Origin: Actimicrobium sp035984655
Lineage (GTDB): Bacteria; Pseudomonadota; Gammaproteobacteria; Burkholderiales; Burkholderiaceae_D
Assembly: GCF_035984655.1 (NCBI RefSeq)
Contig: NZ_JAXCHT010000007.1
Span: 1 to 64,000, forward strand
Direction of reading: 5' to 3'
Length of the DNA: 64,000 bases
Shown: positions 50,026 to 59,483 of the stretch, piece by piece
Numbering within the stretch: the first letter of the stretch is position 1
Layout: each line of letters opens with the position of its first letter
Notes under the pieces: generated by a model
Told to the model about the DNA's origin: nothing
Seen by the model: the letters and a program-made list of their open reading frames with translations, nothing else
Databases searched by the model: none
Program-made: the position numbers and the translations under genes

Positions 50026-50946
50026 ATGTCCAGCAAACCAATAAAGCATTTCCTGCAGTTTTCCGATTTTTCGCTCGGTGAATTCGAGTACTTGATCGAA
50101 CGTGCGCAGTTCATCAAACGCAAATTCAAGAACTACGAGCCGTACCACCCGTTGCTCGACCGCACGCTGGTGATGGTGTTCGAAAAGAATTCGACCCGCA
50201 CCCGCCTCTCGTTCGAAGCCGGCATGCACCAGCTCGGCGGCGCGGCGATCTATCTGAATACGCGCGACAGCCAGCTTGGCCGCGGCGAGCCGGTCGAGGA
50301 TGCGGCCCAGGTCATGTCACGCATGTGCGACATCATCATGGTGCGCACCTTTGGCCAGGACATCATCCAGCGCTTCGCCGACAACTCGCGCGTGCCGGTG
50401 ATCAACGGCCTGACCAATGAACACCATCCGTGCCAGGTACTGGCCGATGTCTTCACCTTCATCGATCATCGCGGCTCGATTGCCGGCAAGACCGTGGCCT
50501 GGATCGGCGACGCCAACAACATGCTGTATTCGTGGTTGCAGGCGGCCGAAGTGTTCGGCTTCCATGTCAATGTCTCGACGCCGGCCGGCTACGATCTCGA
50601 CCCGGCGCTGGTGGCTGCAACCAATACCCGCTACACGCTGTTTGCCAATCCCTCCGACGCCTGCGCCGGAGCGCATCTGGTGACCACCGATGTCTGGACC
50701 AGCATGGGGTATGAAGAAGAAAACGCCGCGCGCCTGAAGGCCTTCGATGGCTGGATCGTCGATGCGGCCAAGATGCAGCGCGCCGAGCCGAATGCACTGT
50801 TCATGCATTGCCTGCCCGCGCATCGCGGCGAGGAAGTCTCGGCCGACGTCATCGACGGTCCGCAGTCGGTGGTCTGGGACGAAGCCGAAAACCGCCTGCA
50901 TGTGCAAAAGGCGCTGCTCGAATATCTGGTCCTGGGCATGCTGTAA
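50026..50946 (+). CDS. argF: Ornithine carbamoyltransferase
   Basis: 306 residues. Carbamoyl-phosphate site FEKNSTRTRLSFEAGMHQLG, NGLTNEHHPCQVLADVFTF, and the ornithine loop FMHCLPAHRGEEVSADVIDG. It makes citrulline from ornithine in arginine biosynthesis. argG follows 28 bases downstream, so the last two steps before argininosuccinate are co-expressed. Confidence 0.95.
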   Translation: MSSKPIKHFLQFSDFSLGEFEYLIERAQFIKRKFKNYEPYHPLLDRTLVMVFEKNSTRTRLSFEAGMHQLGGAAIYLNTRDSQLGRGEPVEDAAQVMSRMCDIIMVRTFGQDIIQRFADNSRVPVINGLTNEHHPCQVLADVFTFIDHRGSIAGKTVAWIGDANNMLYSWLQAAEVFGFHVNVSTPAGYDLDPALVAATNTRYTLFANPSDACAGAHLVTTDVWTSMGYEEENAARLKAFDGWIVDAAKMQRAEPNALFMHCLPAHRGEEVSADVIDGPQSVVWDEAENRLHVQKALLEYLVLGML

Positions 50947-50974
50947 AAAAATTGTTAATTGAAAGACGAAAAAC

Positions 50975-52207
50975 ATGAGCGATACCAAAAAAGTCGTGCT
51001 GGCGTATTCCGGCGGCCTCGACACCTCCGTCATCCTGAAGTGGTTGCAGGATAACTATCACTGCGAAATTGTCACCTTCACCGCCGACCTGGGCCAGGGC
51101 GAAGAACTCGAACCGGCACGCCAGAAGGCGCTGAAGTTCGGCATCAAGCCGGAGAACATCCACATCGATGACCTGCGCGAAGAATTCGTGCGCGATTTCG
51201 TGTTCCCGATGTTCCGCGCCAACACCGTGTACGAGGGCGAATATCTGCTCGGCACCTCGATCGCCCGGCCATTGATCGCCAAGCGCCTGATCGAGATCGC
51301 CCGCGAAAGCGGCGCCGACACGATCTCGCATGGCGCCACCGGCAAGGGCAATGACCAGGTCCGCTTCGAACTGGGCGCGTATGCGCTGATGCCGAACGTG
51401 AAGGTCATCGCGCCATGGCGTGAATGGGATCTGCTGTCGCGCGAAAAGCTGCTGAAGTACGCCGAAGATGCCGGCATCGCCGTCGACATGAAGCACAAGA
51501 ACGGCGGCGCGCCGTATTCGATGGACGCCAACCTGCTGCACATCAGCTTCGAGGGACGGCATCTGGAAAACCCGAGTGCCGAAGCCGAGGAAGCAATGTG
51601 GCGCTGGACCGTCAGTCCGGAGGCGGCGCCAGACCAGGCCGAATACCTCGATCTGGAATACGAACGCGGCGATATCGTGGCGCTGAACGGCACCCGCATG
51701 TCGCCGGCCACGGTACTGACCGAACTCAACCGGCTGGGCGGCAAGCACGGCATTGGCCGTCTCGACCTGGTCGAAAACCGCTACGTCGGGATGAAGTCAC
51801 GCGGTTGCTACGAAACCCCGGGCGGCACCATCATGCTGCGCGCCCACCGGGCGATTGAATCAATCACGCTGGATCGCGAAGTCGCGCATCTGAAAGACGA
51901 CCTGATGCCGCGCTATGCCTCGATGATCTACAACGGCTACTGGTGGGCGCCGGAGCGCGTCGCACTGCAAACCCTGATCGACCATACCCAGCATTCGGTC
52001 AATGGCTGGGTGCGCCTGAAGCTGTACAAGGGCAATGTGATCGTGGTGTCGCGCGATTCAAAAACCGATTCGCTGTTCGACATGAAAATCTCGACCTTCG
52101 ATGAAGACGGCGGCGCCTACAACCAGGCCGACGCCGGCGGCTTCATCAAGCTCAATGCCTTGCGCATGCGCATCGCGGCGATTGCGCGCGAAAAGCGCGG
52201 CAGTTAA
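50975..52207 (+). CDS. argG: Argininosuccinate synthase
   Basis: 410 residues. ATP-pyrophosphatase loop LAYSGGLDTSVILKWLQ, aspartate/citrulline sites SHGATGKGNDQVRFELG, APWREWDLLSREKLLKYA and the C-terminal GYWWAPERVALQTLI. It joins citrulline and aspartate. GAAAGACGAAAA precedes the ATG. It ends before a strong terminator. Confidence 0.95.
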   Translation: MSDTKKVVLAYSGGLDTSVILKWLQDNYHCEIVTFTADLGQGEELEPARQKALKFGIKPENIHIDDLREEFVRDFVFPMFRANTVYEGEYLLGTSIARPLIAKRLIEIARESGADTISHGATGKGNDQVRFELGAYALMPNVKVIAPWREWDLLSREKLLKYAEDAGIAVDMKHKNGGAPYSMDANLLHISFEGRHLENPSAEAEEAMWRWTVSPEAAPDQAEYLDLEYERGDIVALNGTRMSPATVLTELNRLGGKHGIGRLDLVENRYVGMKSRGCYETPGGTIMLRAHRAIESITLDREVAHLKDDLMPRYASMIYNGYWWAPERVALQTLIDHTQHSVNGWVRLKLYKGNVIVVSRDSKTDSLFDMKISTFDEDGGAYNQADAGGFIKLNALRMRIAAIAREKRGS

Positions 52208-52220
52208 TTCGCACTGTCCG

Positions 52221-52246
52221 AAGCGGCCTCCCGGCCGCTTTTTTTT
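52221..52246 (+). terminator. Rho-independent terminator after argG
   Basis: 8-bp perfect stem AAGCGGCC/GGCCGCTT with a 4-base loop, followed by a run of Ts to 52246, 13 bases after the argG stop. Confidence 0.92.
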
Positions 52247-52268
52247 CATCCCGTTCAAAGGTGACATG

Positions 52269-52583
52269 ATGTCCGACCAATTCGATCAAGTCGCAGTGCG
52301 CAAGCGCGCGAATGTGTATTTCGACGGCAAATGCGTTTCGCACACCGTGCTGTTTGCCGATGGCAGCAAAAAAACCTTGGGAGTGATTTTTCCCTCGCTG
52401 CTGACGTTCAACACCGGCGCCGCCGAAACCATGGAGCTGCTGTCCGGCGCATGTCGCATCCGGCTGGCCGGGCAAACCGATTGGACCAGCTTCGCGGCCG
52501 GCCAGCAATTCGATGTGCCGGCCCACTCCAGCTTCGAAATCGAGACGCTCGAGATGCTCGATTACGTCTGCCATTTCGTGTGA
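52269..52583 (+). CDS. ppnP: Pyrimidine/purine nucleoside phosphorylase (DUF1255)
   Basis: 104 residues, a small cupin: KRANVYFDGKCVSHTVLFAD, SKKTLGVIFPSLLTFNTGAA, ETMELLSGACRIRLAGQ and FDVPAHSSFEIETLEMLDYV, typical of PpnP (YaiE), which phosphorolyses many nucleosides. Two ATGs are in tandem (52266, 52269); the second has the better distance to AAAGGTG. Confidence 0.88.
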   Translation: MSDQFDQVAVRKRANVYFDGKCVSHTVLFADGSKKTLGVIFPSLLTFNTGAAETMELLSGACRIRLAGQTDWTSFAAGQQFDVPAHSSFEIETLEMLDYVCHFV

Positions 52584-52598
52584 CAACGCCGGACCGGA

Positions 52599-53729
52599 TC
52601 AGTCGCCCAGCTTGCGCTCCGGACGCGGCATTTTGGGCAAATTCAGTCCTGCGATGTAATCCATGAACAGGCGATCCTCGATCAGGTAGCCGCTGCCCGG
52701 CTTGGCCAGCACGCCAGCCTTCTTCAATCGTTCCAGTGCAGCGCGCACCCGCGAAATCGTGACCGCGTCGCCGCTGCTGCGGCTGAGCAGCTCCAGCGTG
52801 TCGCGCGCCAGCGGCGCCAGGCCATGCGCCAGCGCCACCAGCAGCGCCTGCTCGATCGGCGCCAGCACGGCAAAGTTGGCCTCCCAGCCTGCCACCTGCC
52901 GTTCGCTGGCGGTGAACTTCCTGAGCGCGGCGGCGACATCGACATTGCCCTCGGCCGACATCTCCTTGACGATGTCCTTGATCAGCGCGGGCTTGTAGCC
53001 GATGTACGCGAAGGCCTCGCGCAGCGCCGCCAGATCCAGCGCCTTGGCCGGATGCACGCTGCGGAAATGCTTCGCCAGCAGCTTCAGATAATCGTCCCCC
53101 AGCGTCGGAAAATCGAGCAGCTGCGTGAACTGATACATCGGCGCGCCGACCGTTGACATCATCGAACTCAAGGCCGCCTGCGAGGAACCGGTGAACACGG
53201 CACTCACCTTCGCCTGCCGGTGCGAGAGCACCGCACGGATGCTGGCGATCACCGCCGCGCCGTCGGCCGATTCGGCCAGCGCCTGGATCTCGTCGAGCAT
53301 CAACAGAATCGGTTTGCCGCTGGCGCGCGCCAGCTTCAGAATCAGCGCATCGAAGCGCAGCGCCGGATTGTCGGGCAAGGGGCGGCGCGCCGGTTCGGCG
53401 CCAAACTCCACGCCGGCAATGCGCTTGATCGGTGTTTTTGCAATCCGGCCGATGGCGCCGGACGGCACCGTGACGTCATCGAGCGCCTCCTCGATGGCGT
53501 AATTGATCGCCTCCAGCGGCGCGCTGCGCTGCAACCACAGGTCGGCGTACACCGCCAGATAGCCGGCGCGTTGCGCGATCGGCACCAGATCGTTCTTCAG
53601 GAACCAGGTCTTGCCAATCCGGCGCGGCGCAAACAGGGCGATGGGACGGCCGGGCTGGCCGGCCAGCAACGCCAGATAACCCTCGGCAAGCGCGGGGCGA
53701 CTGACCTGAATGTCATCGAAATTCGTCAT
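52599..53729 (-). CDS. AAA ATPase (archaeal-type STAND-like ATPase_2 family)
   Basis: 376 residues. Walker A ALFAPRRIGKTWFLKNDL (residues about 34-41), Walker B PILLMLDEIQALAES, sensor SAVFTGSSQAALSSMM, then a C-terminal winged-helix-like region (VTISRVRAALERLKKAGVLA). APRRIGKT instead of GxxGxGKT is usual in this family. Some members are linked to mobile elements or toxin systems, but most are uncharacterised. It is convergent with ppnP (15-base gap) and has repeat operators just upstream. Confidence 0.75.
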   Translation of the reverse strand: MTNFDDIQVSRPALAEGYLALLAGQPGRPIALFAPRRIGKTWFLKNDLVPIAQRAGYLAVYADLWLQRSAPLEAINYAIEEALDDVTVPSGAIGRIAKTPIKRIAGVEFGAEPARRPLPDNPALRFDALILKLARASGKPILLMLDEIQALAESADGAAVIASIRAVLSHRQAKVSAVFTGSSQAALSSMMSTVGAPMYQFTQLLDFPTLGDDYLKLLAKHFRSVHPAKALDLAALREAFAYIGYKPALIKDIVKEMSAEGNVDVAAALRKFTASERQVAGWEANFAVLAPIEQALLVALAHGLAPLARDTLELLSRSSGDAVTISRVRAALERLKKAGVLAKPGSGYLIEDRLFMDYIAGLNLPKMPRPERKLGD

Positions 53730-53735
53730 GCGTTG

Positions 53736-53793
53736 ATTGTCGCACGACCGCAATAGGACAGCAATTGCCGTTTTATTGTCGCCCGACGACAAT
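53736..53793. repeat. Two operator-like repeats upstream of the AAA ATPase gene
   Basis: ATTGTCGCACGACCGCAAT (53736-53754) and ATTGTCGCCCGACGACAAT (53775-53793) are near-identical, 39 bases apart; the second is a perfect 7-bp palindrome (ATTGTCG/CGACAAT, loop CCCGA). They lie between the ATPase start (53729) and the stop of the GGDEF-EAL gene (53797). Possible autoregulatory sites for the ATPase's winged-helix domain. Confidence 0.5.
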
Positions 53794-53796
53794 GAC

Positions 53797-56376
53797 TCAC
53801 TGCAGCGTCAGCATGCCGGCCATGACGTCCGCCGGCACGCCGGGGCTGAACAGGAATCCCTGCATCTGGTCGCAACCCAGCAGGCGCAACTGCTCGCGTT
53901 GCTCGATGGTTTCGACGCCTTCCGCGACCGAGCCCAGGCGCAACGATTCGGCCAGCGAAATGATGGTCGATACGATCGCCATATTCTCGGCGCTGCTGGT
54001 CATGCCGGTGATGAAGGAGCGGTCGATTTTCAGGGTGTCGATCGGCAGCCTGGCCAGATAGCTGAGCGACGAATAGCCGGTGCCGAAATCGTCGATTGCA
54101 ATCGTCAGGCCGGCTTCGCGCAGCGCCGCCAGCTTGCCGCGCGATACGTTCGGATCGTTGTCATCCATGAACAGGCTCTCGGTAATCTCGATCTCCAGGT
54201 CGCTCGACTCGCCCACCGCAAGGATCGCCAGCACGCGCGGCACGAAGTCATTCTGGCGAATCTGCAGCTGCGAGACATTCACGGCGATGCGCGGCACCGC
54301 CAGTCCCATCGCGCTCCATGCCTGGTACTGCTGATGCGCATGCGCAATGACCCAGCTGCCGACCTCGACGATCAGGCCGCTTTCCTCCAGCATCGGGATG
54401 AACTGGAGCGGCGGCACCAGGCCGACACCAGGCTCATTCCAGCGAATCAACGCTTCCATGCCGACAATCCGGCCATTCTGCAGGTCGACCTTGGGCTGGT
54501 AGTGCAGCACGAACTGCTGTTCTTCCAGCGCGCGCCGCAAGCGCCCTTCCAGCGAATAGCGTTCGGCAGTGCGGGCATTCATGTCGGCGGTGTAGAACAA
54601 CGAGCGCACCTTGGCGATCTTGGCATCTTTCAGCGCGGCTTCGGCGTTGCGCAGCAGGCTGTCGCTGTCGGCACCGTCAATCGGATACATGGCAATGCCG
54701 GCGCGCATGGTCAGCCGCACGCTCTTGTCGCGAATCTGCATCGGCTCGCCCACCACGCCGGCCAGATCTTTTTCGATCAGCGCGGCCACATCCACGGCGT
54801 CGCAGTTGCCACGCGCAATGAAGGCGAAGGAATCGGCATTGATGCGGGCCAGATAGCCGGCATCGGGCAGGCTGTCGCGCAGGCGACGCGCCACCACCCG
54901 CAGCAGTTCGTCGCCGGCGAGCCGGCCAAAGGTTTCGTTGATATGCCGGAAGCGCTCGACATCGATGAGCACCATCGCCAGATGATCCTGCGCCCCGCTG
55001 GCATTGGCATTGAGCAGTTGTCCGACCCGCTCGAGGAACAGCGCGCGGTTGGGCAAGCCCGTCAATGAATCAAAGTAGGCCAGATAATTGATCTGCTCTT
55101 CCTTGGCGATGAAATCGTGCGAGAACGAGATGTCGTCGGCCAGCTCCGAGAGCAGATGTTGTTCATCGTCGTTGAAGGCATCGACGTGCTCGGACAGCAG
55201 CGCAAGAATGCCGAACGGATGTTCACCGGCCATCAACGGCACCACAAACGCCGATCGATATCCCCGCTCGAGAAACTGGCTGCGCCACGGCGCCATGCGC
55301 GGGTCGCTGCCGATATCGTTGCTGATGACGCTGTGCATGTCGCGCAAGGCGAGCCCGATCAGGCCCTGCCCGGGCCGGACCGGTTCGTTCGCGATGAGTT
55401 CCAGCGCGTGCAGGAATGGCTCATCGACACCGGCCCATGCCACCGGCCGCATGACCTGCGTTTCGGCGTCCCGAACGCCGACCACGGCGCCGGCGAACTC
55501 ACCCTGCTCGAAAGCGATGCGGCAGGCTTCGTCGAGCAGGGTTTGCTTGTCGCGCACGCGCAGGATGACCGAGTTGATGCTGCCGAGAATAGTGCGAATA
55601 CGCGTCATCCGCAGCAACCGCTCCTGCTGCGCCCAGCGCTCGGAGACATCGCGGATCACGCTGGATATCCACAAGCCATCGGCGGTTTGCAAGCGGCTCA
55701 GACTGATTTCTGCGGGAAACCGGGTGCCGTCACGACGCTGCGCGGTCAGTTCAAAGCTGACCGTGCCGCCGCTTGATGCAGCGCTGTCGGGCGGTAGCAC
55801 ATGCCACTGCGCCGACGCCGTCGTCACCAGCAAATTGGCGCTGGCCCCGAGCATCTCGCTGCGCGCATAACCAAACAGCAATTCGGCTTGCGCGTTGACG
55901 ATGTCGATGCAGCCATGCTGGTCGATCACGACGATCGCATGCGGTGCATATTCGATCAGATCATGAAAGCGTGATTCGGCGCGCACCCGCGCAGCCTGTC
56001 CACGCGCCTCGTCGACTGCACGCCGCACCGCAATGGCAAGTCGCTGCAAATTGGTTTTCAGAAGATAGTCGACTGCGCCGCCCTTGAGCGCATTGATGGC
56101 GGTTTCTTCGCCGATGGTGCCGGAGACGAAGATAAACGGAATCTCCGGATGGGCATCGCGCGCCAGCTTGAGCGCGCTGATGCCATCGAATCCCGGCAGG
56201 GAGAAGTCCGACAGGATCACGTCCGGCCGAAACTCGGCCATCTGTGCGATGAACGCATTGCGGGTTTCCACCCGCGACACCTCGATATTCAACCCGCCCC
56301 GAATCAGTTCGCGCCTGGCCAGTTCGGCCTCGGTCGCGACGTCTTCGAGCATCAGGACCTTCAGTATTTCACTCAC
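53797..56376 (-). CDS. Response regulator with PAS, GAF, degenerate GGDEF and EAL (c-di-GMP phosphodiesterase)
   Basis: 859 residues: receiver (about 5-120, Asp in VILSDFSLPGFDG), PAS (135-250), GAF (265-415), GGDEF-like (425-585), EAL (600-855). The cyclase motif is NADSF near residue 515 instead of GGDEF, so cyclase activity should be lost and the domain may bind GTP as a regulator. The EAL domain is intact (MEALIRWNEP, EITESLFMDDN, IDDFGTGYSSLSYLARL, SVAEGVETIEQREQLRLLG), so it should degrade cyclic di-GMP. It is 9 bases from the partner receiver protein gene. Confidence 0.88.
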   Translation of the reverse strand: MSEILKVLMLEDVATEAELARRELIRGGLNIEVSRVETRNAFIAQMAEFRPDVILSDFSLPGFDGISALKLARDAHPEIPFIFVSGTIGEETAINALKGGAVDYLLKTNLQRLAIAVRRAVDEARGQAARVRAESRFHDLIEYAPHAIVVIDQHGCIDIVNAQAELLFGYARSEMLGASANLLVTTASAQWHVLPPDSAASSGGTVSFELTAQRRDGTRFPAEISLSRLQTADGLWISSVIRDVSERWAQQERLLRMTRIRTILGSINSVILRVRDKQTLLDEACRIAFEQGEFAGAVVGVRDAETQVMRPVAWAGVDEPFLHALELIANEPVRPGQGLIGLALRDMHSVISNDIGSDPRMAPWRSQFLERGYRSAFVVPLMAGEHPFGILALLSEHVDAFNDDEQHLLSELADDISFSHDFIAKEEQINYLAYFDSLTGLPNRALFLERVGQLLNANASGAQDHLAMVLIDVERFRHINETFGRLAGDELLRVVARRLRDSLPDAGYLARINADSFAFIARGNCDAVDVAALIEKDLAGVVGEPMQIRDKSVRLTMRAGIAMYPIDGADSDSLLRNAEAALKDAKIAKVRSLFYTADMNARTAERYSLEGRLRRALEEQQFVLHYQPKVDLQNGRIVGMEALIRWNEPGVGLVPPLQFIPMLEESGLIVEVGSWVIAHAHQQYQAWSAMGLAVPRIAVNVSQLQIRQNDFVPRVLAILAVGESSDLEIEITESLFMDDNDPNVSRGKLAALREAGLTIAIDDFGTGYSSLSYLARLPIDTLKIDRSFITGMTSSAENMAIVSTIISLAESLRLGSVAEGVETIEQREQLRLLGCDQMQGFLFSPGVPADVMAGMLTLQ

Positions 56377-56385
56377 GGCAAAATC

Positions 56386-56832
56386 TCATAGTGGTACCTT
56401 GTTGACGAGCATCCAGTACAGCCCGGTTTCAGTAATGACCTTGTCGAATTCGAGGGTGTCGACCGGCTTGACGATATAACTGTTGGCGCCCAGCGCATAA
56501 CTTTCGACGACATCGCGTTCCTCCGCCGATGAGGTGAGCATCACGACTGGAATCATGCGCAGGACTTCATCGCCGCGAATCCGTCGCAGCACTTCAATGC
56601 CATCGACTTTCGGCATTTTCACATCCAGCAGCACCAGCTTCGGCTTGCCATTCGTCACCCCGGCAAATTTTCCGGTCCGGTATAGGAAATCAAGCGCTTC
56701 ACTGCCATCCTTGACCCAGATCAGGCTGTTGGCCAGACCGCGCCGGCGCAAGGCGCGAATGGTCATTTCGGCATCGGTGGCGGTGTCCTCCACCAACAGG
56801 ATATCGACTTGCTGGAACTCGTCATTGCTCAT
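56386..56832 (-). CDS. Single-domain response regulator (Rcp1-like)
   Basis: 148 residues, a receiver only: DILLVEDTATDAEMTIRALR (acidic pair), phospho-acceptor Asp70 in KLVLLDVKMPKVDGIEVLR, TSS...Ser and K in SYIVKPV. No output domain, so it likely passes phosphate or binds the kinase. It overlaps the stop of the CHASE3 kinase gene by 11 bases and precedes the GGDEF-EAL gene, an arrangement like that of bacteriophytochrome and Rcp1 relays. Confidence 0.88.
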   Translation of the reverse strand: MSNDEFQQVDILLVEDTATDAEMTIRALRRRGLANSLIWVKDGSEALDFLYRTGKFAGVTNGKPKLVLLDVKMPKVDGIEVLRRIRGDEVLRMIPVVMLTSSAEERDVVESYALGANSYIVKPVDTLEFDKVITETGLYWMLVNKVPL

Positions 56833-58231
56833 GCGGCAACTCCTGATTGGGGATCGAGAAAAAGAACGTGGCGCCAGCGCCCAACGCCGACTCCGCCCAG
56901 ATGCGTCCACGATGCTTTACCACGATGCGCTGGCTGATGGCAAGGCCAACCCCGGTGCCGGGGAATTCATCGGCCGAGTGCAGGCGCTGGAAAACGCCGA
57001 ACAGCTTGTGGTAATACTGCATGTCGAAGCCGACGCCATTGTCGGCCACGGCGTAAATGGTTTCGTCGGCGGTGCGGGTGCCATTGATGCGGATGCACGG
57101 TTGCGCCATCGTGCCACTGTACTTGAGCGCATTCGACAGCAGATTCATCCACACCTGCTGCAACAGGGCATGGTCGCCATATGCCTTTGGCAGATCACCG
57201 ATCTCGATCTGCGAATCCGGATAATCACCCTTGCGCCGCACCTGCGTGATGGCGTTGTCGACCAGTCCGCGCATGTCGATCTGATCAACTTGCAGCCCCT
57301 GTCGCCCGAGCCGCGAAAAGGTCAGCAGATCGTCGATCAGATTGCCCATGCGCTTGCTGTTGTCGCGAATCACATCGAGCAGGCGATGCCCCTCGGCGTC
57401 GAGCAATTGTCCGTAGTCTTCGTCGAGCATGCGCGTATAGCCTGACACCGCGCGCAACGGAATACGCAAATCATGCGAAATCGAATAGCTGAAGCTTTCC
57501 AGTTCCTTATTGGTGGCTTCGAGTTCGGTGGCACGCTGCAGCAGACTGGCATTGGCCTTGAGCAGCGCGTCGTCAGCGATGCGGCGCTTGCGGTTTTCGG
57601 CACGCACCAACAGGAACGCGCTGGCGCTGAGCAGCCCGCCCACCATCGCACCGAGCAGAATGAAGGCGCGGGCACGCCGAACACTAACTTCGGTTCGATT
57701 TTCACGTTCGGCCAGCAGGCTGCGTTCGTAGCCAATCATCGATGCCGCCTGCTCGCGGATGCGCTGCATGGCGCCATCGCCGCCGCCCCGCTCGACAAAT
57801 GCCTTCGCCTCATCGGCGCTTCCCGTGTGGCGAATTTCCAGCAGGCGCGCGTTAAATGCCAGCGCTTCGCGCGCATGCGTCTGCAACGCGATGATGGAAC
57901 GCTGCTGCACCGGATTGTCGGCGACCAGTGTGTCGAGGGCGGCAAATCGCTCCGGCAGGAGGCGGCGGGCCTCGTCGTAGGGGCGCAGAAATCCCGGGCG
58001 CTCGGTAATCACAAAGCCGCGCGCGGCACTCTGCGCATCCTTGAGCAGTGAGCCAACCTCTTCGATTCGGCTGATCACCTCGTTGGTATGCACCACCCAC
58101 GCGGCGCGGCGCGCCAGATCGCTGATGCTGGCGAGAGAAACGGCGGCGATCAGAGCGAGCGCCAGCAATGCCGCGGCAATGCCGACAGCAGGAAGCGGCG
58201 AAGTGGAAGCGGGTTGCTTATTGGGTGACAT
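56822..58231 (-). CDS. CHASE3-domain sensor histidine kinase
   Basis: 469 residues: membrane segment (about 15-35), CHASE3 sensory domain (about 40-175, with SLLKDAQSAARGFVITERPG), second membrane segment (about 185-205), a coiled coil (about 210-235), HisKA with phospho-His in SFSYSISHDLRIPLRAVSGY, and HATPase (WMNLLSNALKYSG, ADNGVGFDMQYYHKLFGVF, GTGVGLAISQRIV). It likely donates phosphate to the two downstream receivers. The start at 58231 is 12 bases after GGAG. Confidence 0.87.
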   Translation of the reverse strand: MSPNKQPASTSPLPAVGIAAALLALALIAAVSLASISDLARRAAWVVHTNEVISRIEEVGSLLKDAQSAARGFVITERPGFLRPYDEARRLLPERFAALDTLVADNPVQQRSIIALQTHAREALAFNARLLEIRHTGSADEAKAFVERGGGDGAMQRIREQAASMIGYERSLLAERENRTEVSVRRARAFILLGAMVGGLLSASAFLLVRAENRKRRIADDALLKANASLLQRATELEATNKELESFSYSISHDLRIPLRAVSGYTRMLDEDYGQLLDAEGHRLLDVIRDNSKRMGNLIDDLLTFSRLGRQGLQVDQIDMRGLVDNAITQVRRKGDYPDSQIEIGDLPKAYGDHALLQQVWMNLLSNALKYSGTMAQPCIRINGTRTADETIYAVADNGVGFDMQYYHKLFGVFQRLHSADEFPGTGVGLAISQRIVVKHRGRIWAESALGAGATFFFSIPNQELPHEQ

Positions 58232-58350
58232 CGAAGGAAGGTACTCCCGCTTTGAATGACGCTGAATATCTTGCAAGCAAGAATAATGTAACAGCTATCC
58301 ACAGGGCGGGTTGTTACTCTCGGTAGCCCGCCAATACCTACCGATGACGC

Positions 58351-59373
58351 TCAGACAATGACCGGCTCCGCCTCCAGCGTCACGCCGAAACGTTGCCGCA
58401 CATGCGACTCAATTTTTTGCGCCAGCGCCATGACGTCGGCGCCGCGCGCACCGCCGCGATTGACCAGTACCAGCGCCTGTTTTTCATAGACGCCGGCGGC
58501 GCCTAGGGTCTTGCCTTTCCAGCCGCACTGCTCGATGAGCCAGCCGGCGGCAAGCTTGCTGCTGCCATCCGGTTGATCGTGACTGACCAGGCCGGGATAC
58601 GACGCCAGCAAGTCATCGCGCAGCGCACGCGACACCAGCGGGTTCTTGAAAAAACTGCCGGCATTGCCGATGACGGCGGGATCGGGCAACTTGCGTCGGC
58701 GGATCGCACTAACTGCCGCGCTGACCTGCTGCATGCTTGGCGCGGGCAAATGCGCCAGCTCGGCGGCCAGCTCGGCATAGCGCAGATTCGGGGTCCAGCG
58801 TCGTGGCAGCGCAAAGGTCACGTCGAGGATCATGGCGCGGCCGCGCAGTGCGCGCTTGAAGACACTGTCGCGGTAGCCGAACTCGCAGGCAGCCCGGTCC
58901 AGCGTGAACAGCGTGCCGTCGGTCAGATCAAACGCGGTCAGCGAATGAAAACAGGCACTCATCTCCACGCCATACGCGCCAATGTTCTGAATCGGCGCTG
59001 CGCCGACACTGCCCGGAATCAGCGACAGATTTTCGAGTCCGCCCAGACCATGCTGCAGCGTCCATTCCACCAGCGCCTGCCACCCGACCCCGGCGGCGGC
59101 ACGCACCAGCGTCGTATTGTCATCCGCGTCGACAATCTCGATGCCACTGCTGCAGCTATGCAGCACCAATCCATGGAAGTCGCCCGTGAGCACGATATTG
59201 CTGCCGCCGCCCAGCATCAGCTGGGGCAGGCGCGACAACTGCGGGTCGTCCAGCATGGCCTGCAAATCGGCCGCCGATCGCACCGGAAGGTACGAATCGG
59301 CATGACTTTCAATCCCGAACGTATTGTGCAGGCGCAGGGAAAAATCGCGGGAAATTACGGAGGACAAAGGCAT
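58351..59373 (-). CDS. murB: UDP-N-acetylenolpyruvoylglucosamine reductase
   Basis: 340 residues. FAD-binding LMLGGGSNIVLTGDFHGLVL, LSLIPGSVGAAPIQNIGAYG, NAGSFFKNPLVSRALRDDLL (catalytic Ser) and a C-terminal GGARGADVMALAQKIESHVR. MurB makes UDP-MurNAc for the cell wall. It is divergent from yajQ (110-base gap). Confidence 0.93.
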   Translation of the reverse strand: MPLSSVISRDFSLRLHNTFGIESHADSYLPVRSAADLQAMLDDPQLSRLPQLMLGGGSNIVLTGDFHGLVLHSCSSGIEIVDADDNTTLVRAAAGVGWQALVEWTLQHGLGGLENLSLIPGSVGAAPIQNIGAYGVEMSACFHSLTAFDLTDGTLFTLDRAACEFGYRDSVFKRALRGRAMILDVTFALPRRWTPNLRYAELAAELAHLPAPSMQQVSAAVSAIRRRKLPDPAVIGNAGSFFKNPLVSRALRDDLLASYPGLVSHDQPDGSSKLAAGWLIEQCGWKGKTLGAAGVYEKQALVLVNRGGARGADVMALAQKIESHVRQRFGVTLEAEPVIV

Positions 59374-59483
59374 GCGCGCCAGTTTATCGCATCAAAGGTA
59401 GGCAACCATTTTTTTGTCCGTTAAAATCAGCCTCAGTTTAAAGAAATCCTGCACCCCCGCTGCACCCCCTTAAGGAATCGATC

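Noticed and set aside
53737..55068. 443-residue plus-strand ORF opposite the GGDEF-EAL gene
   Set aside because: Antisense shadow; its first residues only translate the operator repeats.
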